64,000 bases of DNA, from NCBI RefSeq assembly GCF_019602855.1, contig NZ_CP080767.1, positions 3,534,001 to 3,598,000 of the forward strand, in the 5' to 3' direction. This DNA is from Cupriavidus pinatubonensis. Its GTDB lineage: Bacteria; Pseudomonadota; Gammaproteobacteria; Burkholderiales; Burkholderiaceae. The notes under the pieces are model-generated. The model was given only the letters and a program-made list of their open reading frames with translations, was not told the origin of the DNA and ran no database searches. The translations under genes were made by a program, and so were the position numbers. Within the stretch, counting starts at the first letter, position 1. Each line of letters opens with the position of its first letter. Below are positions 45,262 to 62,101 of this stretch, in pieces.

Positions 45262-45732
45262 TTAGAAGCGGAAGTGCGAGAACGCCTTGTTGGCTTCGGC
45301 CATGCGGTGTACTTCGTCGCGCTTCTTCATTGCGCCGCCACGGCCTTCCGATGCTTCCAGCAGCTCACCTGCCAGGCGCAGCGCCATCGACTTCTCGCTG
45401 CGTTTTTTCGCGGCCTCACGCAGCCAGCGCATCGCCAATGCCAAACGACGCGACGGACGGACTTCGACCGGAACCTGATAGTTGGCGCCGCCCACGCGAC
45501 GGCTCTTCACTTCCACCACCGGCTTCACGTTGTTGATCGCAACGGAGAACACTTCGATGGGGGCCTTGCCTGCCTTCTTTTCGATCTGGTCGAACGCGCC
45601 GTACACAATGCGTTCGGCAACCGACTTCTTGCCGTCCAGCATCAGCACGTTCATGAACTTGGCAACTTCAACGTTGCCGAACTTCGGATCAGGCAGAACA
45701 TCCCGCTTGGGGACTTCACGACGACGTGGCAT
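45262..45732 (-). CDS. rpsG: 30S ribosomal protein S7
   Basis: 156-residue head-assembly protein MPRRREVPKRDVLPDPKFG, with VKPVVEVKSRRVGGANYQVPVEV. In E. coli S7 represses its own translation from the rpsL-rpsG interval; here that interval is 207 bases and has an inverted repeat GAGAGCG/CGCTCTC (45755-45761, 45776-45782) 23 bases before the ATG that could be its target. The ATG at 45732 is the usual start. Confidence 0.97.
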   Translation of the reverse strand: MPRRREVPKRDVLPDPKFGNVEVAKFMNVLMLDGKKSVAERIVYGAFDQIEKKAGKAPIEVFSVAINNVKPVVEVKSRRVGGANYQVPVEVRPSRRLALAMRWLREAAKKRSEKSMALRLAGELLEASEGRGGAMKKRDEVHRMAEANKAFSHFRF

Positions 45733-45939
45733 CTTCTTTCCTTTAGATTCAGTTGAGAGCGCGGTCAGTTGTTCCCGCTCTCCGGCCACCAACTAGCTTG
45801 CATGCGATAGACAGCAAATTCGCCGGGTGACCACTTACTCGACGGCACGGCGCACAAAACGCTCCGTTGTACCGCCGCCTGTTGACAGCTGCATGACGAA
45901 AACCGCCTGCGGCCATCGCTTGTTGCTTGCTCTGAAAGC

Positions 45940-46317
45940 TTAGGCAGCCTTCGGACGCTTTGCACCGTACTTCGAACGGGCCTGCTTGCGGTCCTTCACG
46001 CCTTGCAGATCCAGCGAACCACGGACGATGTGGTAACGCACACCCGGCAGATCCTTCACACGGCCGCCGCGGATCAGCACGACCGAGTGTTCCTGCAGGT
46101 TGTGGCCTTCACCGCCGATGTACGAAATGACTTCGAAACCGTTGGTCAGGCGCACCTTGGCGACCTTACGCAGTGCCGAGTTCGGCTTCTTCGGCGTCGT
46201 GGTGTACACGCGGGTGCACACGCCGCGACGCTGCGGGCAGTTCTCAAGCGCCGGGCTCTTGCTCTTGATGACTTCAGAGACGCGCGGCTTGCGAACCAGT
46301 TGGTTGATAGTTGGCAT
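45940..46317 (-). CDS. rpsL: 30S ribosomal protein S12
   Basis: 125-residue decoding-centre protein MPTINQLVRKPRVSEVIK. The streptomycin-sensitive sequence is intact in TTTPKKPNSALRK and GGRVKDLPGVRYH. It is the first gene of the str unit (rpsL-rpsG-fusA-tuf-rpsJ). Confidence 0.98.
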   Translation of the reverse strand: MPTINQLVRKPRVSEVIKSKSPALENCPQRRGVCTRVYTTTPKKPNSALRKVAKVRLTNGFEVISYIGGEGHNLQEHSVVLIRGGRVKDLPGVRYHIVRGSLDLQGVKDRKQARSKYGAKRPKAA

Positions 46318-46642
46318 TGTTCAATCCAGCTTGGTTTTTACGAAAAACACCCCTCGCACCGGTTTGCACCAGGATGGAGAGGCAGCTACGGGTTTTGGGC
46401 GGGAGAGGTGAGCAGACGCGCTCTGAAGACGGGACTGTGCGGTAACAGCATGCCAAAGAGCGCGAGCCGGAACCCGGATCCCGCGTCTGCCGCCGCCGGA
46501 CTCTCAGAAGTCATCCGGAAGGCTTGCCGGGAGCGGAGCAAAGTCCACATGTCCGACGGGCGAGCGAAATCCAAAGCCAAAAACTCGAATCTGGCATGGT
46601 AGCAGCGGAATCGTATACGGTCAAGGCGTATACCCGATCGGC
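46318..46642 (-). other. Leader and promoter region of the str unit
   Basis: 325 bases between recQ and rpsL without a gene that I can support. It holds the str promoter (46596-46624) and, after it, a long leader of about 270 bases. No terminator is visible after recQ on the minus strand. Confidence 0.7.
46596..46624 (-). promoter_or_regulatory. Sigma-70 promoter of the str unit
   Basis: On the minus strand TTGACC (46619-46624), 17 bases, then TACCAT (46596-46601). This is near consensus at ideal spacing, 279 bases before rpsL. Confidence 0.72.
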
Positions 46643-48490
46643 TTACACCCTGCTCAGGGTGTCGACGATCGCCTGCCCATAACGCTCGAGCTTGGATGCA
46701 CCAATACCGGGAATGCCCTCCATGGCCGACAGCGACCCCGGCGCCGTGCGGGCCAGTTCGGCCAAGGTGGCATCGTGGAAGATCACATAGGCCGGCACGC
46801 CGTGCTCGCGTGCGGCCTCGGTGCGCCACCGGCGCAGCGCTTCCCAGTTCGCAAGCGTGTCGGCATCCATATCCGCCGTATGGTCGGTACGCGCGCCGCG
46901 CGCAGCGCGCTCGCCAGACTTGCCCGGCTTGGAGGCCTGCCGGCGCAGGATGATCTGGCGCTCGCCCTTCAGCACTTCGCGCGCACCCTCGCCGAGCAGC
47001 AGCGCGCCGTGGCCGCCGTGGTCGATCATCAGCCATCCCTGCGCAATCAGCTGCCGGAACACCGTGTGCCATTCGTGGACCGAGCGGTCCTTGCCAATGC
47101 CGAAGGTCGAGACCTTGTCATGGCCCCACTGCTTGATCTTCTCCGACGCATTCCCACGCAGCACATCGATCAGGTGGGTGGCGCCGAAGTGCACCCGGCT
47201 CGCCTGCGCCGTACGGTACACGCACGACAGCGCCATCTGCGCCTCGCGCGTGCCGTCCCACGTGGCAGGCGGCTCCAGGCACGTGTCGCAATTGCCGCAG
47301 GGCTCGCTGGTTTCGTTGAAGTAGGCCAGGATGCGCACGCGCCGGCAGCCTGCGGTTTCGCACAGGCCGAGCAGCGCATCGAGCTTCGACGACGAGACGC
47401 GCTTGAACGCGTCGTCGGCCTCGGACTCGTCGATCATGCGTTTCTGCTGGACCACGTCGCCGAGACCATAGGCCATCCAGGCATTGGCAGGCAACCCGTC
47501 GCGCCCGGCACGGCCGGTTTCCTGGTAGTACCCCTCCATGCTCTTGGGCAGGTCCAGATGGGCGACGAAACGCACGTCGGGCTTGTCGATGCCCATGCCG
47601 AAAGCGATCGTCGCGACCATCACCAGGCCTTCCTCTTCGCGGAAGCGCGCCTGATGGCGCTGACGCGTGCCCGGATCCATGCCAGCGTGGTACGGCAGCG
47701 CATTGAGACCATGGCCTTGCAGCCATTCGGCGGTGTCCTCGACCTTCTTGCGCGACAGGCAGTAGACGATGCCGCTGTCATGCGTGCCATCGGCGGCCAT
47801 GTGCTCCGCCTTGATGAAGGCGAGCAGTTGCTGGCGCGCGTTGTCCTTTTCGACGATCCGGTAGCGGATATTGGGACGGTCGAAGCTCGAGATAAAGACA
47901 CGTGCATCGTCGAGCGCCAGCCGTTCGATGATCTCGTCGCGCGTCAGCGCATCGGCCGTCGCCGTCAGCGCGATGCGCGGCACATCCGGGAAGCGCTCGT
48001 GCAATACCGACAGCTGGATGTACTCCGGCCGGAAATCGTGGCCCCACTGCGACACGCAATGCGCCTCGTCGATCGCGAACAGGCCGACGCGGGCACGTCC
48101 GAGGAGATCGAGAAAGCGCGGGGTCATCAACCGCTCGGGCGCGACATAGAGGATTTCGAGCCTGCCAGCCAGCAGATCGCGTTCGACCGCCGAGGCTTCC
48201 GAACTGGTCAGCGTCGAATTGAGCACCGAGGCGCGTACGCCGGCCTCGGTCAGCGCCGCAACCTGGTCCTGCATCAACGCGATCAGCGGCGACACCACGA
48301 TGCCTACGCCCTCGCCTGCGCGCTGGCGCAGCAGCGCCGGAATCTGGTAGCACAACGACTTGCCGCCGCCAGTGGGCATCAGCACCAGGCAGTCGCCGCC
48401 CGTCGCGACATGGTCGATGATCTCGCCCTGGCGGCCACGGAAGGCGTGGTAGCCGAATACATCCTTGAGGATCGCCAGTGCTTGCGACAT
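46643..48490 (-). CDS. recQ: ATP-dependent DNA helicase RecQ
   Basis: 615-residue 3'-5' helicase of recombination and fork repair. It has Walker A PTGGGKS (Lys44), DEAH box IDEAHCVSQWGHDFRPEY, helicase C motif VI QETGRAGRDG, the RecQ zinc-binding cysteines (CRRVRILAYF, CGNCDTC), a winged helix, and a C-terminal HRDC domain ending in GIPGIGASKLERYG. The ATG at 48490 is preferred over a TTG two codons earlier. It is an unrelated gene lying between rpoBC and str. Confidence 0.97.
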   Translation of the reverse strand: MSQALAILKDVFGYHAFRGRQGEIIDHVATGGDCLVLMPTGGGKSLCYQIPALLRQRAGEGVGIVVSPLIALMQDQVAALTEAGVRASVLNSTLTSSEASAVERDLLAGRLEILYVAPERLMTPRFLDLLGRARVGLFAIDEAHCVSQWGHDFRPEYIQLSVLHERFPDVPRIALTATADALTRDEIIERLALDDARVFISSFDRPNIRYRIVEKDNARQQLLAFIKAEHMAADGTHDSGIVYCLSRKKVEDTAEWLQGHGLNALPYHAGMDPGTRQRHQARFREEEGLVMVATIAFGMGIDKPDVRFVAHLDLPKSMEGYYQETGRAGRDGLPANAWMAYGLGDVVQQKRMIDESEADDAFKRVSSSKLDALLGLCETAGCRRVRILAYFNETSEPCGNCDTCLEPPATWDGTREAQMALSCVYRTAQASRVHFGATHLIDVLRGNASEKIKQWGHDKVSTFGIGKDRSVHEWHTVFRQLIAQGWLMIDHGGHGALLLGEGAREVLKGERQIILRRQASKPGKSGERAARGARTDHTADMDADTLANWEALRRWRTEAAREHGVPAYVIFHDATLAELARTAPGSLSAMEGIPGIGASKLERYGQAIVDTLSRV

Positions 48491-48601
48491 GGACAACGGA
48501 ATTGCTGAAGCGGAAAAGCCGTAACCATACCACTAAGCAAGCCGCTGACCGCCGCCAAACAACAAACAGTCCGATGTTTCTCACGTCCAACGTTGGCCAC
48601 A

Positions 48602-48632
48602 CAAAACAAAGCGGCCGGTCAATGCCGGCCGC
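48602..48632 (-). terminator. Terminator after the YbaK-family gene
   Basis: Arms GCGGCCGG (48611-48618) and CCGGCCGC (48625-48632) with a six-base loop; on the minus strand the stem is followed by TTTGTTTTG. It ends the YbaK-family transcript before recQ. Confidence 0.8.
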
Positions 48633-48657
48633 CGTGTACTTCTCGATTCCTGTCGCC

Positions 48658-49131
48658 CTACATCATCCGGTGCGCGAAATGTCCGTGCTGCGCATCGGAC
48701 ATGAGGGCCATGAACTGTTCGGTACTCATATGCACGAGTTCCTGGTGGTCACCCGCTTCAAAATAGACGTCCGAATGCGTGAGCAGGCTGTCGTCCAGCC
48801 AGGTCTGCATGCCATACGCCATCCCCACTGGAGGAAGCGCGCCGACGTCGCAGTCCCGGAACACTTCGCGCACGCCATCCTCGTGCGCGAGCGACAGCTT
48901 GCGGCCCGTCTGCTCACAGATCTCCGACAGCTTCAGGTGGTGGGTGGAAGGGATTACGGCAGCAAGGTAGCCCTTTTCGTCTTCCAGCAAGACCGTTTTG
49001 GCCAGACGGTCGCCAGGAATATGCGCCGCGTGGGCGGTAGCCATGCTGCTGAGGCTATACGGGTGACGAACGGTGTCGAACTGGGTCTGCTTCTTGTCCA
49101 GGCAGCTCGCCAGCGTGGTAGCCATGGTCAT
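48658..49131 (-). CDS. YbaK/EbsC-family protein (aminoacyl-tRNA deacylase-like)
   Basis: 157-residue single-domain protein of the YbaK/ProXp family, which hydrolyses mischarged tRNAs in trans. The central domain has DRLAKTVLLEDEKGYLAAVIPSTHHL, with the conserved lysine after the first strand, and GVREVFRDCDVGALPPVGMAYGM. Which mischarged tRNA it acts on cannot be told. The ATG at 49131 has GGAGG eight bases upstream. It is a single gene between terminators. Confidence 0.85.
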   Translation of the reverse strand: MTMATTLASCLDKKQTQFDTVRHPYSLSSMATAHAAHIPGDRLAKTVLLEDEKGYLAAVIPSTHHLKLSEICEQTGRKLSLAHEDGVREVFRDCDVGALPPVGMAYGMQTWLDDSLLTHSDVYFEAGDHQELVHMSTEQFMALMSDAQHGHFAHRMM

Positions 49132-49308
49132 GATTGCAACCTCCGTCGCGATCATCGCGACAGTTATTCGGGGTGCTAAAACTATAGGCCAGCGCACGGG
49201 TTGCAGAGGCCTGCCTGCCGCTTTCCAGACGGTTTCTTTTTGCCGCACCGCAACGCCCATCCTGACCTGCGCATTCCCTGTTATCGCGCGGTCACTCCGC
49301 ATCGCGGA

Positions 49309-49343
49309 CGAAAAAAAACCCGGCTGGGATCAGCCGGGTTTTC
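49309..49343 (-). terminator. Terminator of the rpoBC operon
   Basis: Arms AACCCGGCT (49317-49325) and AGCCGGGTT (49332-49340) with a six-base loop; the minus-strand T-tract has eight residues. It lies about 40 bases after rpoC. Confidence 0.92.
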
Positions 49344-49380
49344 GTGCCCGCCTCGCGGCGGGTCGCTACAACGCAGGGAC

Positions 49381-53628
<4,248 letters not shown>

Positions 53629-53742
53629 TGCAACTCCTTGTTTCGCCGCCGCACCGAACTCTGTTCGGCACCGCGGCATTCATTCTGTGGGAAATCCTGC
53701 ACTGGTGAGTGCCGGCCGCAGCCGGCACCCGCATCGGTTCGA

Positions 53743-57849
<4,107 letters not shown>

Positions 57850-58266
57850 GGGATCTCCGAATCATCGCAGGGCGGCTGGACCTGGCCACGCCTGAGGTGT
57901 TCAGCGACTGGGAGGGGATTTGGCGGTTGGCCGCTACCAACCTCTGGCTGACGGTGTCCGCACGCTGCGGGCGGTGTGGTCATTGCATTGGCGCAAAGCC
58001 TGTACTCGCCCGGGGGACACCCGACCAAACTTGTCTTCTGCAGTCGGTTCAGAAGACAAACATCAGCAGCAACACGGTAGTTTGCCACTGATGTTTGGCG
58101 TCTGCTGGAACATCGGGAGTTTATCCCGCTTCAAACAACCAATAAATCACATTTCGCCGGTAGCGAGTGGCCAATAAAACACACTCGCACAAGCGCAAAA
58201 AGGCTGGCGCCGGGAATTTCCCTTTGCCAGCCCCATTTGCGTGCCGGAATGGCACGCAGGCAATGC
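57850..58266 (-). other. rplL-rpoB interval with attenuator and paired hairpins
   Basis: 417 bases without a gene. Right after rplL lies a terminator-like hairpin (next entry). Further on are a 10-bp stem TTGTCTTCTG/CAGAAGACAA (58031-58040, 58050-58059) and a 9-bp stem AAACATCAG/CTGATGTTT (58058-58066, 58088-58096), which abut. In E. coli this interval holds an attenuator and an RNase III site, so a similar role is likely here, but that is by analogy. Confidence 0.65.
58194..58232 (-). terminator. Attenuator-like terminator after rplL
   Basis: Arms GGCTGGC (58202-58208) and GCCAGCC (58226-58232), with an AT-rich loop able to pair further; the minus strand continues CTTTTTGCGC. Partial termination here would set the ratio of L12 to RNA polymerase. 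Confidence 0.65.
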
Positions 58267-58641
58267 TTACTTGACGTCGACCTTCGCGCCAGCGTCTTCC
58301 AGCTTCTTCTTGGCTTCGGCAGCAGCGGCCTTGTCCACGCCTTCCTTGACGGCCTTCGGTGCGCCATCGACCAGGTCCTTGGCTTCCTTCAGGCCCAGAC
58401 CGGTGATTTCGCGAACGGCCTTAATCACGCCGACCTTGTTGGCGCCGACTTCAGCCAGGATCACGTTGAACTCGGTCTGCTCTTCGGCAGCAGCAGCACC
58501 GCCAGCGCCCGGGGCAGCAGCCACGGCCATTGCAGCGGCGGACACGCCAAACTTCTCTTCGAACGCCTTAACCAGGTCGTTCAGTTCCATCACGGACATC
58601 GCGCCAACGGCTTCCAGGATGTCGTCTTTGGTGATTGCCAT
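58267..58641 (-). CDS. rplL: 50S ribosomal protein L7/L12
   Basis: 124-residue stalk protein, present in several copies per ribosome, which recruits translation GTPases. It has the dimerisation domain, an alanine/glycine hinge (about 36-54), and the C-terminal domain with KVGVIKAVREITGLGLKEAKDLV. It lies 66 bases after rplJ. Confidence 0.98.
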   Translation of the reverse strand: MAITKDDILEAVGAMSVMELNDLVKAFEEKFGVSAAAMAVAAAPGAGGAAAAEEQTEFNVILAEVGANKVGVIKAVREITGLGLKEAKDLVDGAPKAVKEGVDKAAAAEAKKKLEDAGAKVDVK

Positions 58642-58707
58642 TTGGATTACTCCTAAATTTGATTCGGTATCGGTATTGCGATCGGTATGCCCGATCTGTA
58701 CGCAGCC

Positions 58708-59229
58708 TTAAGCAGCCGGGGCTTCCGCTTCCGCGGGAGCGCCTTCGCTCTTCTTGGCGGCCAGTGCACCCAGCAGACGGGCAAAGCCCGACACCGGTGC
58801 CTGCATCACGCCAAGCAGCTGAGCAATCAGTTCGTCGCGGCTCGGGATCGAGGCCAGCGCCTTGACGGCGTTGACGTCGAGCACCTTGCCGTCATACGAC
58901 CCAGCGCGCAGGACCAGCTTGTCGTTGGTCTTGGCAAAGTCGTTGAGAACCTTGGCCGAGGCCACTGCATCTTCGGAAATACCGTAGATCAGCGGACCGG
59001 TCATTTGCTCTGCGAGGCCAGCAAACGGCGTACCTTCCACAGCGCGGCGGGCCAGCGTGTTCTTCAGAACGCGCAGGTAGACGCCTTGCTGACGGGCGGT
59101 AGCACGCAGCTTGGTCAGATCGCCAACCGCAATGCCGCGATATTCGGCCACGACGATGGTCTGGGCTTTGGCGACTTGCGCCGAAACCTCAGCAACGACG
59201 GCCTTCTTATCTTCAATATTGAGTGGCAC
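58708..59229 (-). CDS. rplJ: 50S ribosomal protein L10
   Basis: 173-residue stalk base that carries L12 dimers, starting at GTG (59229), seven bases after GGAG: MPLNIEDKKAVVAEVSAQ. It has VAEYRGIAVGDLTKLR and NTLARRAVEGT. In E. coli L10 represses its own mRNA through the long leader; an interval of 392 bases upstream is consistent with that. Confidence 0.97.
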   Translation of the reverse strand: MPLNIEDKKAVVAEVSAQVAKAQTIVVAEYRGIAVGDLTKLRATARQQGVYLRVLKNTLARRAVEGTPFAGLAEQMTGPLIYGISEDAVASAKVLNDFAKTNDKLVLRAGSYDGKVLDVNAVKALASIPSRDELIAQLLGVMQAPVSGFARLLGALAAKKSEGAPAEAEAPAA

Positions 59230-59621
59230 GGTTTAGCTCCAAAACGATGCTTGTCTTGCGACGCGCATCAGTCCATACGAACGGCGACCGATTGGCCCGA
59301 ATCACCCGGATCGAAACCCGGCTTCCTCATTCCCTTCGGGTGCGCCATCTGCGCTGGCGGGCCGGAGATCGTCGCAGCGGGTTGCCCCGTTACGCACGCA
59401 CCTTCCGATTAAGCCCACACCCCCTGACTACAGCGGCGTGGACACCAGCGGTCTTTGATAACCAGCGATGCCTGCCGCGGCTTTCGCCTGCGGCGGGCAC
59501 CACTGCCCAAAGCCTTGCTCCATTCCTCGCGGTCCGGAGACGGTTCCCGCGCGTGGCAGGAACCTTCAATTCTTGCAGCTGACCAGCGTTATCGGGTTCC
59601 GGTCAACCGAGTGCCGTCAGC
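59230..59621 (-). promoter_or_regulatory. Candidate L10 leader between rplA and rplJ
   Basis: 392 bases without a gene between rplA and rplJ, where the L10/L12 autoregulatory leader lies in E. coli. It includes a 9-bp stem with one G-T pair (59470-59478 with 59490-59498) and further GC-rich dyads. Position and structure suggest a leader; I could not align the L10-binding kink-turn. Confidence 0.4.
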
Positions 59622-60317
59622 TCAGGCCGACAGCGAAGCCTGCTCGACGCGCACGCCAACGCCCATGGTGGACGACACGGCGATCTTGCGCAGGTACACG
59701 CCCTTGCTCGTAGCCGGCTTGGCCTTGACCAGCGCGTCCAGCAGCGCAGCCAGGTTGCTCTTCAGCGCGGTGTCTTCGAACGAACGGCGGCCGATGGTGG
59801 CGTGAATGATACCGGCCTTGTCGACACGGAACTGAACCTGACCAGCCTTGGCGTTCTTCACAGCCTGGGCCACGTCCGGTGTTACGGTGCCAACCTTCGG
59901 GTTCGGCATCAGGCCGCGCGGGCCCAGGATCTGACCCAGCGTACCGACGATACGCATCGTGTCCGGCGAAGCGATCACGACGTCGAAGTTCAGGTTGCCG
60001 GCCTTGACTTGCTCGGCCAGGTCTTCCATGCCAACGATGTCAGCACCGGCGGCCTTGGCGGCCTCGGCCTTGTCGCCCTGGGCGAACACGGCCACGCGCA
60101 CCGACTTGCCGGTACCGGCAGGCAGCACCACGGAACCACGGACAACCTGGTCCGACTTCTTGGCATCGATGCCAAGTTGAACGGCAACGTCGATCGACTC
60201 GTCGAACTTCGCCGAAGCGCAGCCCTTCACCAGGCCCAGGGCCTCGTCGATCGGGTAAAACTTGGTACGCTCGATCTTCGCCTTGTTGGCGGCGACGCGC
60301 TTGGAAACCTTAGCCAT
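59622..60317 (-). CDS. rplA: 50S ribosomal protein L1
   Basis: 231-residue L1-stalk protein and, in E. coli, repressor of the rplK-rplA mRNA. It has ASAKFDESIDVAVQLGIDAKKSDQ and the GLMPNPKVGTVTPDV signature. Its ATG directly follows the rplK stop with no intervening base, so translation is probably coupled. Confidence 0.98.
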   Translation of the reverse strand: MAKVSKRVAANKAKIERTKFYPIDEALGLVKGCASAKFDESIDVAVQLGIDAKKSDQVVRGSVVLPAGTGKSVRVAVFAQGDKAEAAKAAGADIVGMEDLAEQVKAGNLNFDVVIASPDTMRIVGTLGQILGPRGLMPNPKVGTVTPDVAQAVKNAKAGQVQFRVDKAGIIHATIGRRSFEDTALKSNLAALLDALVKAKPATSKGVYLRKIAVSSTMGVGVRVEQASLSA

Positions 60318-60749
60318 TTACAGACCCTCCACGGTGATGCCCATCGAGCGAGCCGAACCGGCGATGGTACGCACGGCGGCGTCCAGATCGGCGGCGGTCA
60401 GGTCAGCGTTCTTGGCCTTGGCGATTTCTTCAGCCTGGGCGCGGGTGATCTTGCCAACCTTGTCGGTGTGCGGCTTCGGCGAACCCTTGGTCACGCCAGC
60501 GGCCTTCTTGATCAGCACCGTCGCCGGGGGCGACTTCATCACGAAGGTGAAGCTCTTGTCGGCGAAAGCGGTAATCACCACCGGCACCGGCAGACCAGGC
60601 TCCATGCCTTGGGTCTGGGCGTTGAACGCCTTGCAGAACTCCATGATGTTCAGACCACGCTGACCCAGTGCGGGACCAACGGGCGGGGAGGGATTTGCCT
60701 TACCAGCCGGAATCTGCAGCTTGATAAAGCCAATAATCTTCTTGGCCAT
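60318..60749 (-). CDS. rplK: 50S ribosomal protein L11
   Basis: 143-residue GTPase-centre protein, MAKKIIGFIKLQIPAGKANP, with SPPVGPALGQRGLNIMEFC and the thiostrepton-binding proline-rich domain. It also activates RelA in E. coli. The ATG at 60749 is the usual start. The 162-base interval from nusG has a hairpin GCCGTACC/GGTACGGC (60814-60821, 60825-60832) that may belong to an L1-binding leader. Confidence 0.98.
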   Translation of the reverse strand: MAKKIIGFIKLQIPAGKANPSPPVGPALGQRGLNIMEFCKAFNAQTQGMEPGLPVPVVITAFADKSFTFVMKSPPATVLIKKAAGVTKGSPKPHTDKVGKITRAQAEEIAKAKNADLTAADLDAAVRTIAGSARSMGITVEGL

Positions 60750-60911
60750 CTTTACTCCAATCCAGATCACTCCGTTTCACGGAGATGATCCTGTTGAGTC
60801 GTAACGCGCTGTCGCCGTACCGTCGGTACGGCCTCACGCTCCTCTTGGCGCAGCACCTGGCTGCGCCCTTTGCCCGCTGCCGGCCTTGCGGCCAGGCAAC
60901 CGGCAAATTCC

Positions 60912-61493
60912 TTACACCTTCTCGACCTGACCGAACTCCAGTTCGACAGGGGTAGCACGTCCGAAGATCGTGACCGAGACGCGCAGACGCGACTTCTCGT
61001 AGTTCACTTCTTCCACGTTGCCGTTGAAGTCGGTGAACGGGCCGTCCTTGACGCGCACCATTTCGCCCACTTCGAAGAGCGTCTTGGGACGCGGCTTCTC
61101 GACCCCTTCCTGCATCTGGGTCATGATCTTGTCGACTTCGCGCTGCGAAATCGGGCTCGGGCGGTTGCGGGCACCGCCCACGAAACCGGTGACCTTGCTG
61201 GTGTTCTTCACCAGGTGCCAGGTTTCGTCCGTCATTTCCATCTCGACCAGGACGTAGCCCGGGAAGAAACGACGTTCGGTGACCGACTTGTGGCCACCCT
61301 TGATTTCCACGACTTCTTCCGAGGGCACCAGGATGCGGCCGAACTTGTCCTGCATCTCGGCGCGCTCGATGCGCTCCTGCAGCGCGCGTTGCACACTCTT
61401 CTCCATGCCGGAGTAGGCGTGCACGACATACCAGCGCTTCTTCGACGAAGGCGATTCCGCGGCGGTGTTTTCCTGCTGGGCGTTATCCGTCAT
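60912..61493 (-). CDS. nusG: Transcription termination/antitermination protein NusG
   Basis: 193-residue RNA polymerase processivity factor. The NGN domain has KRWYVVHAYSGMEKSVQRAL and FFPGYVLVEMEM. The C-terminal KOW domain has VKDGPFTDFNGNVEEV and binds Rho or S10. It lies 10 bases after secE. Confidence 0.98.
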   Translation of the reverse strand: MTDNAQQENTAAESPSSKKRWYVVHAYSGMEKSVQRALQERIERAEMQDKFGRILVPSEEVVEIKGGHKSVTERRFFPGYVLVEMEMTDETWHLVKNTSKVTGFVGGARNRPSPISQREVDKIMTQMQEGVEKPRPKTLFEVGEMVRVKDGPFTDFNGNVEEVNYEKSRLRVSVTIFGRATPVELEFGQVEKV

Positions 61494-61503
61494 GCGCTAC
61501 CTC

Positions 61504-61884
61504 TTATTTCCAGCCCAGTACGAGCGAAAAGATGACCCACTCGATGAGCTTGTCTGCCGACCACAGGAACAGGGCCATGATCACGACGAAGGCGAATACC
61601 AGGCCGGTCATCTGCCCGGCTTCCTTGCGCGTCGGCCAGACGACCTTGCGAACTTCCCGGTACGATTCCTTGGCGAATCCAATGAAGTCCTTGCCAGGTG
61701 CGGACACCAGCGCAACGACTACACCCAGCGCGATACCCGCGAACAGTGCGGCGCCACGTACATAAGACGGTTGCTGTGCCAGTGCATAGAAACCGATGAC
61801 GCCGGCAACCACAAGCAGCACCGCGACACCAAGCAACCACTTGCCGCTGTTGGCGTTTACGGTTTCGACATTGGGATTGGCCAT
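61504..61884 (-). CDS. secE: Protein translocase subunit SecE
   Basis: 126-residue Sec subunit of the enterobacterial, three-helix type: two N-terminal membrane helices (about 18-37 and 46-64), the conserved amphipathic segment ESYREVRKVVWPTRKEA, and the essential third helix. The ATG at 61884 is preferred to the TTG three codons upstream. It follows tRNA-Trp and precedes nusG. Confidence 0.96.
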   Translation of the reverse strand: MANPNVETVNANSGKWLLGVAVLLVVAGVIGFYALAQQPSYVRGAALFAGIALGVVVALVSAPGKDFIGFAKESYREVRKVVWPTRKEAGQMTGLVFAFVVIMALFLWSADKLIEWVIFSLVLGWK

Positions 61885-61943
61885 GTTTCGCAAACGAGAC
61901 TAAGCCGCGTCACGATGGTGTCTCGCGACGCGGCTGATTGATT

Positions 61944-62019
61944 TGGCAGGGGCAGAGGGAATCGAACCCCCAACCTTCGGTTTTGGAGACCGACGCTCTG
62001 CCAGTTGAGCTATACCCCT
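61944..62019 (-). tRNA. tRNA-Trp (anticodon CCA)
   Basis: 76 bases including an encoded CCA. Acceptor AGGGGUA pairs with UGCCCCU, discriminator G as usual for tryptophan, D-arm AGCUCAACUGGCAGAGC, anticodon loop CUCCAAA with CCA, T-loop GGUUCGAUUCC. It lies between tuf copy 2 and secE. Confidence 0.95.
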
Positions 62020-62101
62020 AAAACTACTTTGGGATCAGCAATGCTGCCAATCCCTCTGGCAACGAACGCGACCGGTTGGTGCCGCGTTCGCCTGATGCTA
62101 C

